Positions 1 through 13,274 of a stretch of DNA of 64,000 bases are shown one piece after another (the first letter of the stretch is position 1; each line of letters opens with the position of its first letter). Source of the DNA: Mangifera indica. Taxonomy: Eukaryota; Streptophyta; Magnoliopsida; Sapindales; Anacardiaceae. The position numbers and the translations under genes were made by a program. A model generated the notes under the pieces. It was not told the origin of the DNA. It did no database searches and worked only from the letters and a program-made list of their open reading frames with translations. Location: positions 1,922,001 to 1,986,000 of the forward strand of contig NC_058137.1 in the NCBI RefSeq assembly GCF_011075055.1, given 5' to 3'.

Positions 1-2382
<2,382 letters not shown>

Positions 2383-3283
2383 GTCTTTGCTGTGTTGAAG
2401 GGCTATGTATGTCAGTTGGCTTCTGAGTTTTTATGTTTAGTGACTGTAGACTAACCATTAAGTGACGAATAATGAACAAACAATCCTGGGTTTAAAAAAT
2501 TTCAATGCTTCAGCACAACAACCAATTATAATAAATAATATAATTATTTTATATTCTAATTTGTATCTTTTATCTAAATAATATAAAATTTGAAAAAAAA
2601 AAAAAAAACTTAACGATTTCCTTATATTAAATAATGTTTTAGCCTACTATGATGATGCCAATGCATAAATTCATGATTATTGATATAATTGAGAGACCAC
2701 AACATTTGGAGCTGTCATTTTCTTTTAAATTTTGTTTTTAACTATTAAAAAATATTAAAATTTTCAATTATTCTATTGAAGATATTGAACAATTATCAAG
2801 TTCAAATAAAATTAAAATAAGAATGATATAATAATTTTATGGTGAAAACAATAAACATTTTAAATTATATTTTTTCCTTCGAATCTATTTTTTAAAATAT
2901 CATAAAAATTTGGAGTCTCTTTATTATTTAGGCAATATTAATTTTTAAGTATGGTATAGATTAGACCCAATTTTGTGAGACAAAATAAAAATTTGATTCA
3001 CTTAATATGAAAATTTGAGTCAATATTAAAAAAAAAATTAGTCTTTTTTAATTAATTAAAAAAAAAGCCTAATTTGATAACGAGAAATGATGTAATCTCC
3101 TCTAAAATGGTCGTGGGAGGAGTTTTTAGTAAGTTACTTCAAAGATTAGCTTAGCAAATAAAACAAATTTAAATGGATAATAAAAATGAAGAAAAACAAG
3201 AAACGACGTCGTTCATAATTAAAAAAAATTCTCTAAAAGCCAGCGAGCTCAACAACACTTTATTTTGACAGTTAAAAAAAAAA
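2383..3283. other. Intergenic, AT-rich
   Basis: 3' UTR of the upstream gene, then AT-rich DNA with an A-run near 2594-2607, then the promoter and 5' UTR of the YidD gene. No further gene or repeat structure is recognised. Confidence 0.6.
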
Positions 3284-4048
3284 ATGGCGGTCGTTATGTC
3301 TCTCAACGTCCATAAGCCCTTCTCTACTACCGAGCTTCAGTTCCAAAACCCTAGTTTCAATTCCATCAAATACCAGCGTAAAAACCAAAATCTTCATTGC
3401 AGATTTTTCATCCCCCCGAAAAGTAAGAGCTATCGTAGCCTAATCGTCAATGGATTAAGCTCAGACTCGGACCAAAACACTCCACGAGGTCTCTTTCACT
3501 CTTATCCCTGAAAATGTTTATTTTAATTACTTGACTAAAATTTTTGATGGATTATGAATTTTCAATCAGATAACGAAGTTGATAATGTAGGCGTTAAAGC
3601 TGCACTATCTATGCTTAGATTTTACAAAAGTAAGTCTGTTCTTAACTCATTATTTTTGAATCTCGATTGTAATTTTTGTTCTTTGATACACTGAAAATGA
3701 AAACGAGACATTGCCAAATAAATTGGGGTCTGTTTATAATAGGAGAAATCTCGCCAATTTTGCCTAAGAGTTGTAGATATGTTCCAACGTGTAGTGAGTA
3801 TTCAATGCAAGCTTATAAGAAATATGGAGTTGTCAAGGGAAGCATCTTGACTGCGTGGCGTCTCTGTCGTTGCAATCCTCTTGGTATACACATGTACTTT
3901 TAGCCTTGTTTGTTTTGTCAAGTTTAGCATGCTTTCAATATCTTATAATATAAGCTGTTTTAATTGCATACAAAATGTTTCATCTTTAGGTGGGTCTGGA
4001 TTTGATCCTCCACGGTGGTTTGATGAGGAACATCCACCTGAACAATGA
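3284..4048 (+). CDS. UPF0161 / YidD family membrane-protein-insertion factor, plastid-targeted
   Basis: Homologue of bacterial YidD, a small protein encoded next to YidC that assists membrane-protein insertion; the Arabidopsis counterpart is At3g09310. Four exons with matching phase: 3284-3488, 3570-3629, 3743-3883, 3990-4048, giving 154 residues. The first 70 or so residues are basic and Ser/Asn-rich with almost no acidic residues, as in a chloroplast transit peptide. The conserved core follows: YKREISPILPKSCRYVPTCS, EYSMQAYKKYGVVKG, AWRLCRCNPLGGSGFDPP. The family cysteines in CRYVPTC and CRCNP are all present. The start is the first ATG, after a purine-rich leader. The plastid role is inferred from the transit peptide and from YidC/Alb3 biology. 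Confidence 0.93.
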
Positions 4049-7000
4049 GACAATATGATCCTAATGCTTCCAATTTAAAGGTACTTCACATTGTCATTTA
4101 GATGACAAATACATATAACAGTTGTTTTATTAGATGAATTATTGGCTTAAACTTCTTATATGTTGATGAAATAGTAGAATAGATTTAATCTTAATGTTCT
4201 ATGATTTTTTCATATGGAAGTTTTGTTTTATTCAAGGTAAAGCTGCAGTTGTCTCTTGCCTTAACAACTTACGTCCTGGATAGTTACTATTTTTTTGTAA
4301 CTGATATTTATCTGCACAAATGTGAATTCCAATTAATGATATTTTCTAATCTGCAAACAGGAAGAAACTAAAAACTCAGTCATTTAAGTGTAGCTTAATT
4401 TTGATATTATTCTCTATAGTTAAAGCACAAAACAGTTGTATAAGTATTTGATCTATTTTATGATTTTCAAGTCTTTTGGGTTGTGGAGTAATGGTATATT
4501 GGCATTGAAGCTTCTATTTTACAATAGTATTAACATTCCAATCCCAGTTTCTCAACTCGAATGGATGAAATGATGTAAAAATTTAATTACTTTAATATGG
4601 ACATGTTCTTTAGCTGCTGACATCAAGGTTTTGATGTTGAAGAGTAAAAGACATAGTTGTTGAACTATTGGATCTATTTTAATAATTTTTGAGGTTTTGA
4701 GTAATGGTCTAATGGTCTTGGAAGCTTCTAGTTTGCAGATGTGTTGACTCTGGGATCTCAATATCAACCCTCAAGGGAGGAAAGAATTAAAAATTTGGTG
4801 CTTTGATATGGACCTGAAATTTCCTTCATTTGCTGACATCAATTAGTTTCAGTATTGAAGTGTATAGGATTTGACTATGGATGGCACAACCTGAATGAAG
4901 TTTGAGCATGTTGCCAACATCTTGGGTTTATCATCTGTAGTTGAAACTGAAATCACAAAATCCTCTCTGCTTTGGGATACACTCGACTTATAGTCTATAT
5001 TGTGAGTCTCTTGTCTAGGTGGTTCAATTAGACCAAGTTAGAACATTATTAATCTTCACCTAAAATGACAGTTCAGGTTGAAATTTGACTGGTAAAATTG
5101 TGTATGGGAGATTCAAGATGCAGGCACAATAACCCAAACACATAAAGTTTTATCACCAAGATTGTGAAAATAGCTGGAGAAGGCGGCTTTTACAACAAAT
5201 TGTGCTATTATTGCATGGTATGTTATATGTCAGATGGGGGAGAGGGTGCTTTGCAACTAAGGTTTATTCCCTTAAAGTAAAAAGTTTATATTGTATTCTA
5301 TTACTGTAGATTTTGTGCAATAAGTAATTCAATCTACAAATTCGCCCACACCTATGATGATCTTTCTTATGGAGACATTCTATGATGAACCTCATTTGGA
5401 CTTTTGCTAGAGATGGTCAAAATATGTTAGGTAAAATAGTGCCAGAATTCCAATAAAGTTCCTTTGTGAACAGGATTTATTTCATGTGTAAGAATGCTTC
5501 TTTGCATTTTACCTTCCTTTACACGTTCGAAAACTATGACCACAGTATTGGTAATCATGAAACATGTGAGATGCAATGAACTAAGAAGATAAATTAAAAA
5601 AGATTTGACCATTTGATCTTATTGTATTTTTCAACCGAATGGGTGAATGTAAGAAAATATTTTGTATTGGGAATATGACTGAGGTTTGAGATGGCTTTAA
5701 GGTTGGGGTGCCTCTAAGTCATATCATTAGCAATTGCAAACTCATAAGACCTTGAAACTATCCTGACCAATCATCAGATTCTGCCATCTCCAAGTTGATA
5801 GAGTTGCTTCTAGCTTCTTCTTTTTTTTCTTGTATTGTCTAACTCTTCTAATTTTTTACAGTATTTGGTGTATCTCGTAGTATAAAATATTTATGCAAAT
5901 CTCAAGGGAAAGAAACTGAGACACTAAAGAAATTGATCCCGTTACCAGGGGGTAGGGCTGCAAATTTGTTGAACAGCACCGAGCTTGAGTTCAGAATAAA
6001 CTTGTGGTACAACTAAAATATATTATTAAGAAATTTTTAATAGTTTAAAATCATACACTTACATATTTGAAGTCTTACTCTGTAATTTTAAATATAATTA
6101 AAATCGATAAATATATAAGTTATTAGACTTAATTCTAATTTCTCGGATTGAGTTCAAGTCTTACATTTACTCTTGAGTTCAAGCTAAAATCATCTAAACT
6201 TGTTGCGTTTGAGTTCTTACTTAGATCCTATGCTTACTCTATCAAAATGAGCTCGAATCAAATAATATTTGGCTCAACCCATTTGCACCCTATGAAGAGA
6301 TTCTGAAAAATATTATTCACTGTCAATTTGCAAGATTTGTGGCCATTGATTTTCGCTTGAAATTCCTATCCTGACATTTGTTGCACAGGAGGTCTTAATC
6401 ACTGCTTTATCATCATCCATTATTTATCTTATCTAACTTGAATAAATAAAATATGAATCAAATTTTGGATTGGTCCCTACAGAAAGAGCTCCTTCGCCGA
6501 AGTTTCCAATTCCACGTGACTGAGGACGAATCAATATATTAATGTAGTGGGAGTCTACTTCATTCACATGAATAAAATCCATCTCCAGGACCGCCACTTT
6601 CAGCTCAACCTCCAAAACCAACAAGATGTCTCTGGAACTTGGCACTATTTTTTAAGTGGGCAGCCTTATTTTTTAAGTGTGAGAAACTTGTCTTGATTCT
6701 TGTTTTCTTGTATGGTGATAAACAATAATTAACTTTTTTAATGAATTTGAACAACAAGGATGCCTGAAGTGTCAGGATATTTTATTTTACTCTTTTGTAA
6801 TATCCAGAAATCTTTGAGGCTTTTCTATTTATCGGCCTAAACTTTAAAGAACTCACCACTTGTTCAGACCCCACAAGCTTAAAATGTAAGGGATTGACTT
6901 GCATCGACCAATTGGTTGGAACCATTCAGCAGCCCAAAAATTAACATGGCATGAAGCAAAAGCTGAAATGAAAGGTCAGCGGTTAATATTATATCATTTA

Positions 7001-7718
7001 CTTTAAAGGGTAATCCAAGGCCCCCACAACGATCTTGGGATATGTTGTTGTCAAAGGCACTTGGGGAACACCCTTGCAGGTGGACTGGTTGACAGTTAAC
7101 GCCTTTTCCAACGCCAAGGCTGAAGCCATTTCAATTCACTGATAATATTATTTCACATTTTCAAGTAGATGTCAACTGAAAGCTCTACCTCTACATCTTT
7201 TTGAAAGTTTAGTTTTGTTTGCCTGAAACAGATTCTTTCCATTTTAAAAGGCAATGAACAGTTTCTATTATGGTTTTAATCAGGGTTCAGTACATAAACA
7301 CACAGAAGAAGCTGAGATTCATACTATGTCATACAATTTCATCTACAAGTTAATTGGGAAATGATAGGGTGCATCTTTTCCGCTTTGAGCTTACTAAGTC
7401 AACAGTGATTGAGGTCAGCCAAAATACAAAATATCACTTAGAAAATTGTATATGTTCTGGTACTGCCAAGTGTGTAAGATGTGAATGAAACAGGAAATTT
7501 TCATTTGCCCAATAGTTGTACATCAGGCCACCATATTTACCTGCCAGTTTACAAAAAAAATCACTCATCTTGTTGTATGGTTACATGAGATGGACTGAAT
7601 GACTTGAAAGGAAAACAGAATAGAAAATCTTACCTCAGGGTGTCATATTATCTCTCTTAGAGCAACAAAAAGGTGAGAGTTGAATTCAGGCTCTAGTTAT
7701 CACAAATTTTGAAGATCA
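4049..7718. other. Intergenic region between the YidD gene and the GRAS gene
   Basis: No gene is recognised in about 3.7 kb. The left part is the YidD 3' UTR; the right 300-400 bp should hold the 3' UTR of the minus-strand GRAS gene. At 4552-4760 there are two imperfect copies of a segment around the phrase TTTTGATGTTGAA/AATGGTCT, suggesting a small local duplication. A 5950-6290 stretch belongs to a dispersed repeat reported separately. A 70-codon minus-strand frame at 6433-6645 reads without obvious low complexity but matches no family I know. Confidence 0.55.
5950..6290. repeat. Dispersed repeat rich in GAGTTCAAG / CTTGAGTTC words
   Basis: Degenerate alternation of GAGCTTGAGTTC, TTGAGTTCAAGC and GAGCTCGAATC words on both strands. 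The same texture recurs at 28530-28865, 42170-42420, 58250-58640 and 61430-62040, so it looks like an old dispersed family. Borders are approximate. Confidence 0.5.
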
Positions 7719-9974
7719 CTACGCAGTTTTCCAAGCAGAAAGGGCATAGATGATCCTTCCTTTCCATCCCTGCAAAAGCCACCGACTGTCTTCGTCAATT
7801 ACAAAATCTTTATGGTAGTTGGACCTCACTCTTTGAGTTGCCACCTTCACTATCTGCCGGTCAAAAGGAATCTGAACAAACCCAGCCCTAAGGTTTCGGA
7901 CTTGCCACTGCTTGTAAGTCTCTGGCCTTTCAACTCTCTCCCAGCCTTCACATGCTATAACATTCAAGGCCTCCCGGCCAAAGATCTCTTTCTCGATCAG
8001 CATCCTCTCACGATCTTCGCGGGGTACAATAGTTTCAAGCATATCGAACATTGCAGAGAAATGAAACAGAGCCTCTCGGAACCGGGTTACAAAGAAAGGT
8101 GCATTGTAGGCCCCGTTGACAATCCCGTGGATGAAAACATCCGGATTAATCTTCCTTATCAAATTGAGAAATATATTTCTTGCACTATCCACTGAAACAG
8201 TTTCATCAAGCAAGTTTTTACCTCGATACAAGCAATTAACAACCAGGAATTCGTCCCTGTCAATTTTCAGATCCTCAAGTTGAACGCAATCCCATCTTTT
8301 TGCTATAGCATGATACTCAAAAGGCACTTTGAACTCCTTAGCATAATCCGCTAAGCGACGTCCTGTTTCCTCAACTCCCTCTGCCGGCCGAAAACCAGGT
8401 TGGGGAAATTCTATTCCAGTAATCCGAAGCTTTGGAGGACCACCAGATCTTGTAGAAATCCGCTGCAAAAAGGTGGGCCACTGAAAACCATAAAGGATAC
8501 CAAAGTCTATGATATGAAGTCTCGTTGAGTTTTCTGCTAAGTTCCTTATTGTCTTGTTTGCAGTAAAATTAGAGATCTTTCTGAAAGGGCAGCAAGCAAG
8601 ATACAGGTAATAAGCTTTCAATATATCAGCAGCTGATATTCTCTTACTAACAAGGCCTTTGTAAATCTGGCTACCAGTGCCTGCCAAGCGTGCCTCAAGG
8701 CCATCTGCAAAGCAATGAGCCAATCTCTGATTTCCATCCCCAAAAGGAGAAGAATGCTGTCTTATCTGCTTCAGCAATTCATTTGCGTTCCTTCGATCGT
8801 CAGCAGCAACAGCTTGCACACAAAGAATTAGGAGAGTTCTCAAATCCACCACTTCATTTTTTCCACTCTGTTTCTTACCACGACCCTTTCCACCATTAGA
8901 TCCTTTTGATTGTCCATTTTGCTGCACATTTTTGTTTGATGCATTCTTAAAGGCTTCACGACGAGCTGCCATTGGGTGAGGTTTTCCACAAGCACAAAGC
9001 AACACCATATCAAACATCTCTGTTCGCAACGGGGATTCTAGATAAACTGCTGCCAGCTTGCTGCTCCTCTCTTCTTCTAAATTTGCATAGTCTCTACAAA
9101 GATTCTTCTTTCCCCTTGAGCCATTGGGTGAGCAATCTTCCCCATCATTTTTCTCCGCCTTTACTGCCACTTCACTAGAGCCGCCCTTTGGCTGCTGAGA
9201 TAGCATTTGATTAACGTCAAAATTAACAAATAACTCATTTTCATTCGGTAGAAATTTACTAGCCTCCTCAACACCTCTCCTGAATTGCCATATGGATTGG
9301 CTCTCATTATTCCAATCAGGGATCTGAAGGATACTGCTTGGAGAGTCCACCAGTCCATCCACACTTGTGATTACACTATTTGAAGAACTATAAGATGACC
9401 GAGATATGCTAGAAAGTAGATGAGTTTGTAATTCAGGCACAAAATATTCACCTGGATTCTGAATCCAAGTACTATCAACAAGGTAATTATTCACATCACT
9501 ACCACGATTAATACAATTATGGGAATTTCTAAAGGCATAACTATCCTGAATCTCCTCGTTCCGCTCAATATAAGAAAATTTTCGCTCAGGGGAAGGAGGG
9601 TACTTTTTGCCAAGAACATCATAGAATGATTTCTCAGCAGCTTCAAGATCCAAAGACCCTTGTAGCATGTAAGTCTTATCCTCCATATCTTCCTCCATAA
9701 GCATCTGATTTATGTACCTCAAGACTGCATCTGAAAAATCACAGTCTTCCGGGGAGTCTTCCTCATGATTTACACTTGAAATCGAGGCACCATTATTCGA
9801 TGAGGGATCAGGTTGACAGTACTGATAATCCCTAAAATTGTGATCTGCAAAGATACTATTGCCAAAATTTCCACCAACGAAATTCTGATTCGGAAATACC
9901 GGCAAGGGTTGATTGCTCAATTGGATCCCATTTACAGAACCTGAGAACACCCTTGACCTTGGGTCCATAATCAT
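7719..9974 (-). CDS. GRAS transcriptional regulator, SCL14/SCL33/SCL9-like (LISCL group)
   Basis: Nuclear GRAS-family co-regulator of 751 residues in one exon, the usual size for the SCL9/14/30/33 group. SCL14 partners TGA factors to induce detoxification genes; that role is inferred here by similarity. The N-terminal 375 residues are variable and acidic and include the blocks DAVLRYINQMLMEEDMEDK and AEKSFYDVLGKKYPPSPER typical of the group. The GRAS domain starts near residue 377. LHRI is VDLRTLLILCVQAVAADDRR, the VHIID core reads LHIIDFGILYGFQWPTFLQR, and LHRII contains GRRLADYAKEFKVPFEYHAI. The PFYRE region is NPDVFIHGIVNGAYNAPFFV with RFREALFHFSAMFD. The SAW motif ends ...WKGRIIYALSAWKTA. 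The start follows a likely 5' UTR intron whose donor is near 10270. No lesions seen. Confidence 0.95.
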   Translation of the reverse strand: MIMDPRSRVFSGSVNGIQLSNQPLPVFPNQNFVGGNFGNSIFADHNFRDYQYCQPDPSSNNGASISSVNHEEDSPEDCDFSDAVLRYINQMLMEEDMEDKTYMLQGSLDLEAAEKSFYDVLGKKYPPSPERKFSYIERNEEIQDSYAFRNSHNCINRGSDVNNYLVDSTWIQNPGEYFVPELQTHLLSSISRSSYSSSNSVITSVDGLVDSPSSILQIPDWNNESQSIWQFRRGVEEASKFLPNENELFVNFDVNQMLSQQPKGGSSEVAVKAEKNDGEDCSPNGSRGKKNLCRDYANLEEERSSKLAAVYLESPLRTEMFDMVLLCACGKPHPMAARREAFKNASNKNVQQNGQSKGSNGGKGRGKKQSGKNEVVDLRTLLILCVQAVAADDRRNANELLKQIRQHSSPFGDGNQRLAHCFADGLEARLAGTGSQIYKGLVSKRISAADILKAYYLYLACCPFRKISNFTANKTIRNLAENSTRLHIIDFGILYGFQWPTFLQRISTRSGGPPKLRITGIEFPQPGFRPAEGVEETGRRLADYAKEFKVPFEYHAIAKRWDCVQLEDLKIDRDEFLVVNCLYRGKNLLDETVSVDSARNIFLNLIRKINPDVFIHGIVNGAYNAPFFVTRFREALFHFSAMFDMLETIVPREDRERMLIEKEIFGREALNVIACEGWERVERPETYKQWQVRNLRAGFVQIPFDRQIVKVATQRVRSNYHKDFVIDEDSRWLLQGWKGRIIYALSAWKTA

Positions 9975-10560
9975 CTATTTTTGAATATAACCGTAATAAA
10001 ACCTCCAACTCAAGAAAGCATAAACCCAATCCCGCAAAAGTAATTTCCACAGAAAGCCACTAAATTTCTTCACAAGTTAGCTTCTTGCTTTTACAATCCA
10101 AGTTAAGAGAGCCTATTAAACATTAAAATCATCAAATAAAAAATGCCAAATTGGAATCAACAAGTATTAAGTTTCAAAACTCCCACTTCATAAATTCAAA
10201 TCTTGCAGAAATAATCAGAGATAATAAATTAAAACCATGAAACTATCATAAAAAAGAGCAAAGGCATACCTGAATGAAACCCACTTTACAGAGAAATAGA
10301 AAGCAGAGTTTGAAAGTGGAGAGTAACTTTACAGTTAGTTTCAGTTCAGTCTCCTAAAAAGAGAAAGTAAAAGAAAGGTGGCCAGGTGAATCACAGCCGT
10401 TAAATTACAAACTTGTCTTTCTATAATTAAAACACAGTGATTCTTTGTACTCTCCAACTAAAACAACGCCACGTGTGTTCTGAAAGGTCCATTTGGCTTA
10501 CGTGGCGTTTCAAACGGGACAATCACAGTATTGATTCCAATGCGCGCATGGTCCCATATA
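9975..10560 (-). promoter_or_regulatory. GRAS gene 5' UTR with intron, and proximal promoter containing a G-box inverted repeat
   Basis: A donor-like CAG|GTATGCC on the minus strand near 10270 suggests a leader intron ending just before the ATG. Upstream, AACGCCACGT at 10465-10474 and ACGTGGCGTT at 10500-10509 form a perfect 10-bp inverted repeat around ACGT cores (ABRE/G-box type), 25 bp apart. This is a plausible bZIP or bHLH site, fitting TGA/ABA-linked regulation of this group. Function is inferred. Confidence 0.5.
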
Positions 10561-12940
10561 GATTTTTTAAATCAAATCCAAAAAATGATTTAAAAAATTT
10601 TCAAAATATGGTTTAACTTGATTTTAATTATAATTAAAATTATATTTATCAATATTTTTAAATATATGATTTATATATGATACGATATAGATAGAAAATA
10701 ATACATATTATAAGGTGTATTGAATTAATATAATAAAGTAAGTATATTATATAACACAATTCATATCTTACGATATGATAAATATCACTGATATAAATTA
10801 ATATATTTAAAAAATAATAATAATATATTAGAGTTGTATATACAAAATTTTAAAATATTAAAGATATTTGTGATATTTTTTAAAATAATAATATGTCAAT
10901 TATAGTATTTTATTATTTTAATTTTTAAAAGATGTATCATACAATATAATATAAATTATGATAAATTAAACTTTTAATATATAATATGATAAACTATTTA
11001 ACTGCCTTGTTTAAATCTTTTAAAACTATTCATTTCTAAATAAATAAATAAATAAATATATATATAATTTAATAAAATTAATTGAATTATAGTATTTTAA
11101 AACATAATATACACATATAAAATATATATGTAAAGAAAATAATAAAATGAATATTAAAAAATAAATTACACACCTAATTATTTATTAAAAAATTTTATAA
11201 AATATAATTATATATATATATATATTTTTTAAAATATAGTTTACGATTTGATTCAATTTAAAAATTATTTAAACAGTAATTGGAATTAAAAAATAATTTA
11301 AAAAATTTTAGTCTAAATTAAACTATTTTAAAAATTAAATTAAATTAAGTTATAATTTTTAAATAATTTAATTTAATTTTATAATTTAAACTAAATTATA
11401 TCAACCATCAATTGGTTGACTTTTGGGGTGAGTGAAATTATGAAAATGGGGTCATGTGGATACATGGAAGATAATGAGGATGAGACGCAGGGGAGTAATT
11501 GGGATAATTTAAAAGAAAGAAAGAGACGTTGAACTGAAGACGAACTTTCAATTTGCGGGAAAGGGAAGTGGGTGAAACAGTTTGTTGAAGTGCGTGTCAA
11601 TCGTAGGTTGACCCGTAGTTTCAGTGCTTTCTGACGTGTCATCTTTCTATAAGCTAATACTGATAATATTTCACACACTTTTTCTTATTTATTACTGTAT
11701 AATTAATTAATTTAAGTATTTTCCCATACTGTGACCAGTCTGTTGAACCGGTTTGATCCGGTTTAGTGATTAGTTTGGTCTGAATCAATATTTAAACTCA
11801 TTTTTTTAACTATTGAATAAAAAACTATTTGTATTTAAAAATTGTGATTTGTTAAAAGTTCAATTATAAAATTCAATTCTATCAAACTCTTGTGCTAACA
11901 TTATATAATAGACTTTTTTTTGTAAAATTTTGTATTTATCATTCTCGAACTTAAACCTTTTCAACGACAGATGGTTTTAAGCCAAATCAACTATTCTTTT
12001 TTGTAAAATTATGTAGTTATTAAGATCTAAACTTAGATCATTTTAAAAATATATTATTATAATGTTTATTTAATGTAACACCGGTTCGGAAATGAAGGTC
12101 GGAGTGTGCGAAAACATTGATTGCATTGCATGAAGAAAGTGATGTTAGCACATTTTTTATGTTGCCAAAATGACATAGCTTGTTTCCTAGGATGATTTAC
12201 TTTGATTTTCCAGTATTTTGCACGAGGACTGCTAGAAAATGCAGGTTGCCTAACCCATGTGAACTTTAATCCAATCCAGTCCCAGTCAATTATTCATGAT
12301 TTTATGAATCAATTTATTATAATTTTATTCTCGAGATTTAACAAAACACCCAAAAGTTTTAAAAATTCATAAATTTACCCAAATTATTAATTAGTTTTTT
12401 TTAATACCCTTGAATTATTACATATTTTCAATTTTTTATTAATAAAATTAGATGTGAAAAGTCTATTAACATCAAAGATAATAGGTTTTTAAATTATTTT
12501 AAATTAAAAAATATTAATTAAATAATGATATATCATTTGAATACCTATTAAATATTAAAAACTAAGACATCTAATATTGCTTTATAATGTTCCATGGTAT
12601 ACAAAAGGCTCATTATGGCCCATTGAACAGGGAAAAAAGGTTGAGCAGATCACATGCCATGCAACCACCTGCTGCAACGACTATCAATAACATTAAGTAT
12701 CTCCATATGCTTCCACAGCCTAAACATAAAAATATTCATTTTCATCCAATGTTATGGGGACACTTTGGGTTGGCATGTTCTGCCTTTAACTGGTTCTGTC
12801 TGCAGAATGTGGATACCACCTTAAATCTCCATCGTGCACACTTAATATACGGAATATTAAATCAAAGAAAAATCATATCATAAGGGTCTGAATCTGTTCA
12901 CATTCAATACAGATGCATTGCACCATTGCAATTGTCAAAC
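10561..12940. other. Intergenic AT-rich region
   Basis: 10600-11400 is extremely AT-rich with ATATAT, TTTAAA and AATTTAATT runs. 11700-12560 is ordinary AT-rich DNA. 12560-12940 is probably the 3' flank of the TRP-like pseudogene. No gene recognised. Confidence 0.5.
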
Positions 12941-13274
12941 AGAATTCTTGTTCCGGTAACACAATCATTTTATATTTACATCCCCACCGGTGGGCAGCTT
13001 ACTGTACACCAATGAAAAAGGCGAAGCCTTAAACCGCTATTTTCAACTGTTGTTTGGCCTGGTGTTCGGACCAGTAGGCGTGCACGGTGAGGACCCTGTC
13101 TAAGAGAATTCTTGTTCCTGCAACACAATCATATATACAGTTCTATATTACATCACCACAGGCAGGCAGCTCACTGTACACCAATGAAAAAGGCAATGCA
13201 TTAAACCAATGTTTTCAACTGTTGATTGGCCTGGTTTTGGGACCAATATGCATGGGCAGTAAGGACTCTGTCTA
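12941..13274 (-). repeat. Imperfect tandem duplication of the TRP 3' coding end (two units of about 164 and 170 bp)
   Basis: Unit 1 (12941-13104) and unit 2 (13105-13274) both begin AGAATTCTTGTTCC and both contain, on the minus strand, the last TRP codons, a stop and 3' UTR. Unit 2 reads LLDRVLTAHAYWSQNQANQQ and unit 1 reads LLDRVLTVHAYWSEHQAKQQ; each then ends within a few residues at TAA. The units differ at many positions, so the duplication is old. Unit 1 lacks the preceding Myb coding sequence. Confidence 0.85.

Noticed and set aside
6433..6645. 70-codon minus-strand frame in the first intergenic gap
   Set aside because: No family recognised and no splice-linked neighbours; left unannotated.
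7812..8195. Plus-strand 127-codon frame inside the GRAS gene
   Set aside because: Antisense to the conserved PFYRE/SAW region; no independent features.
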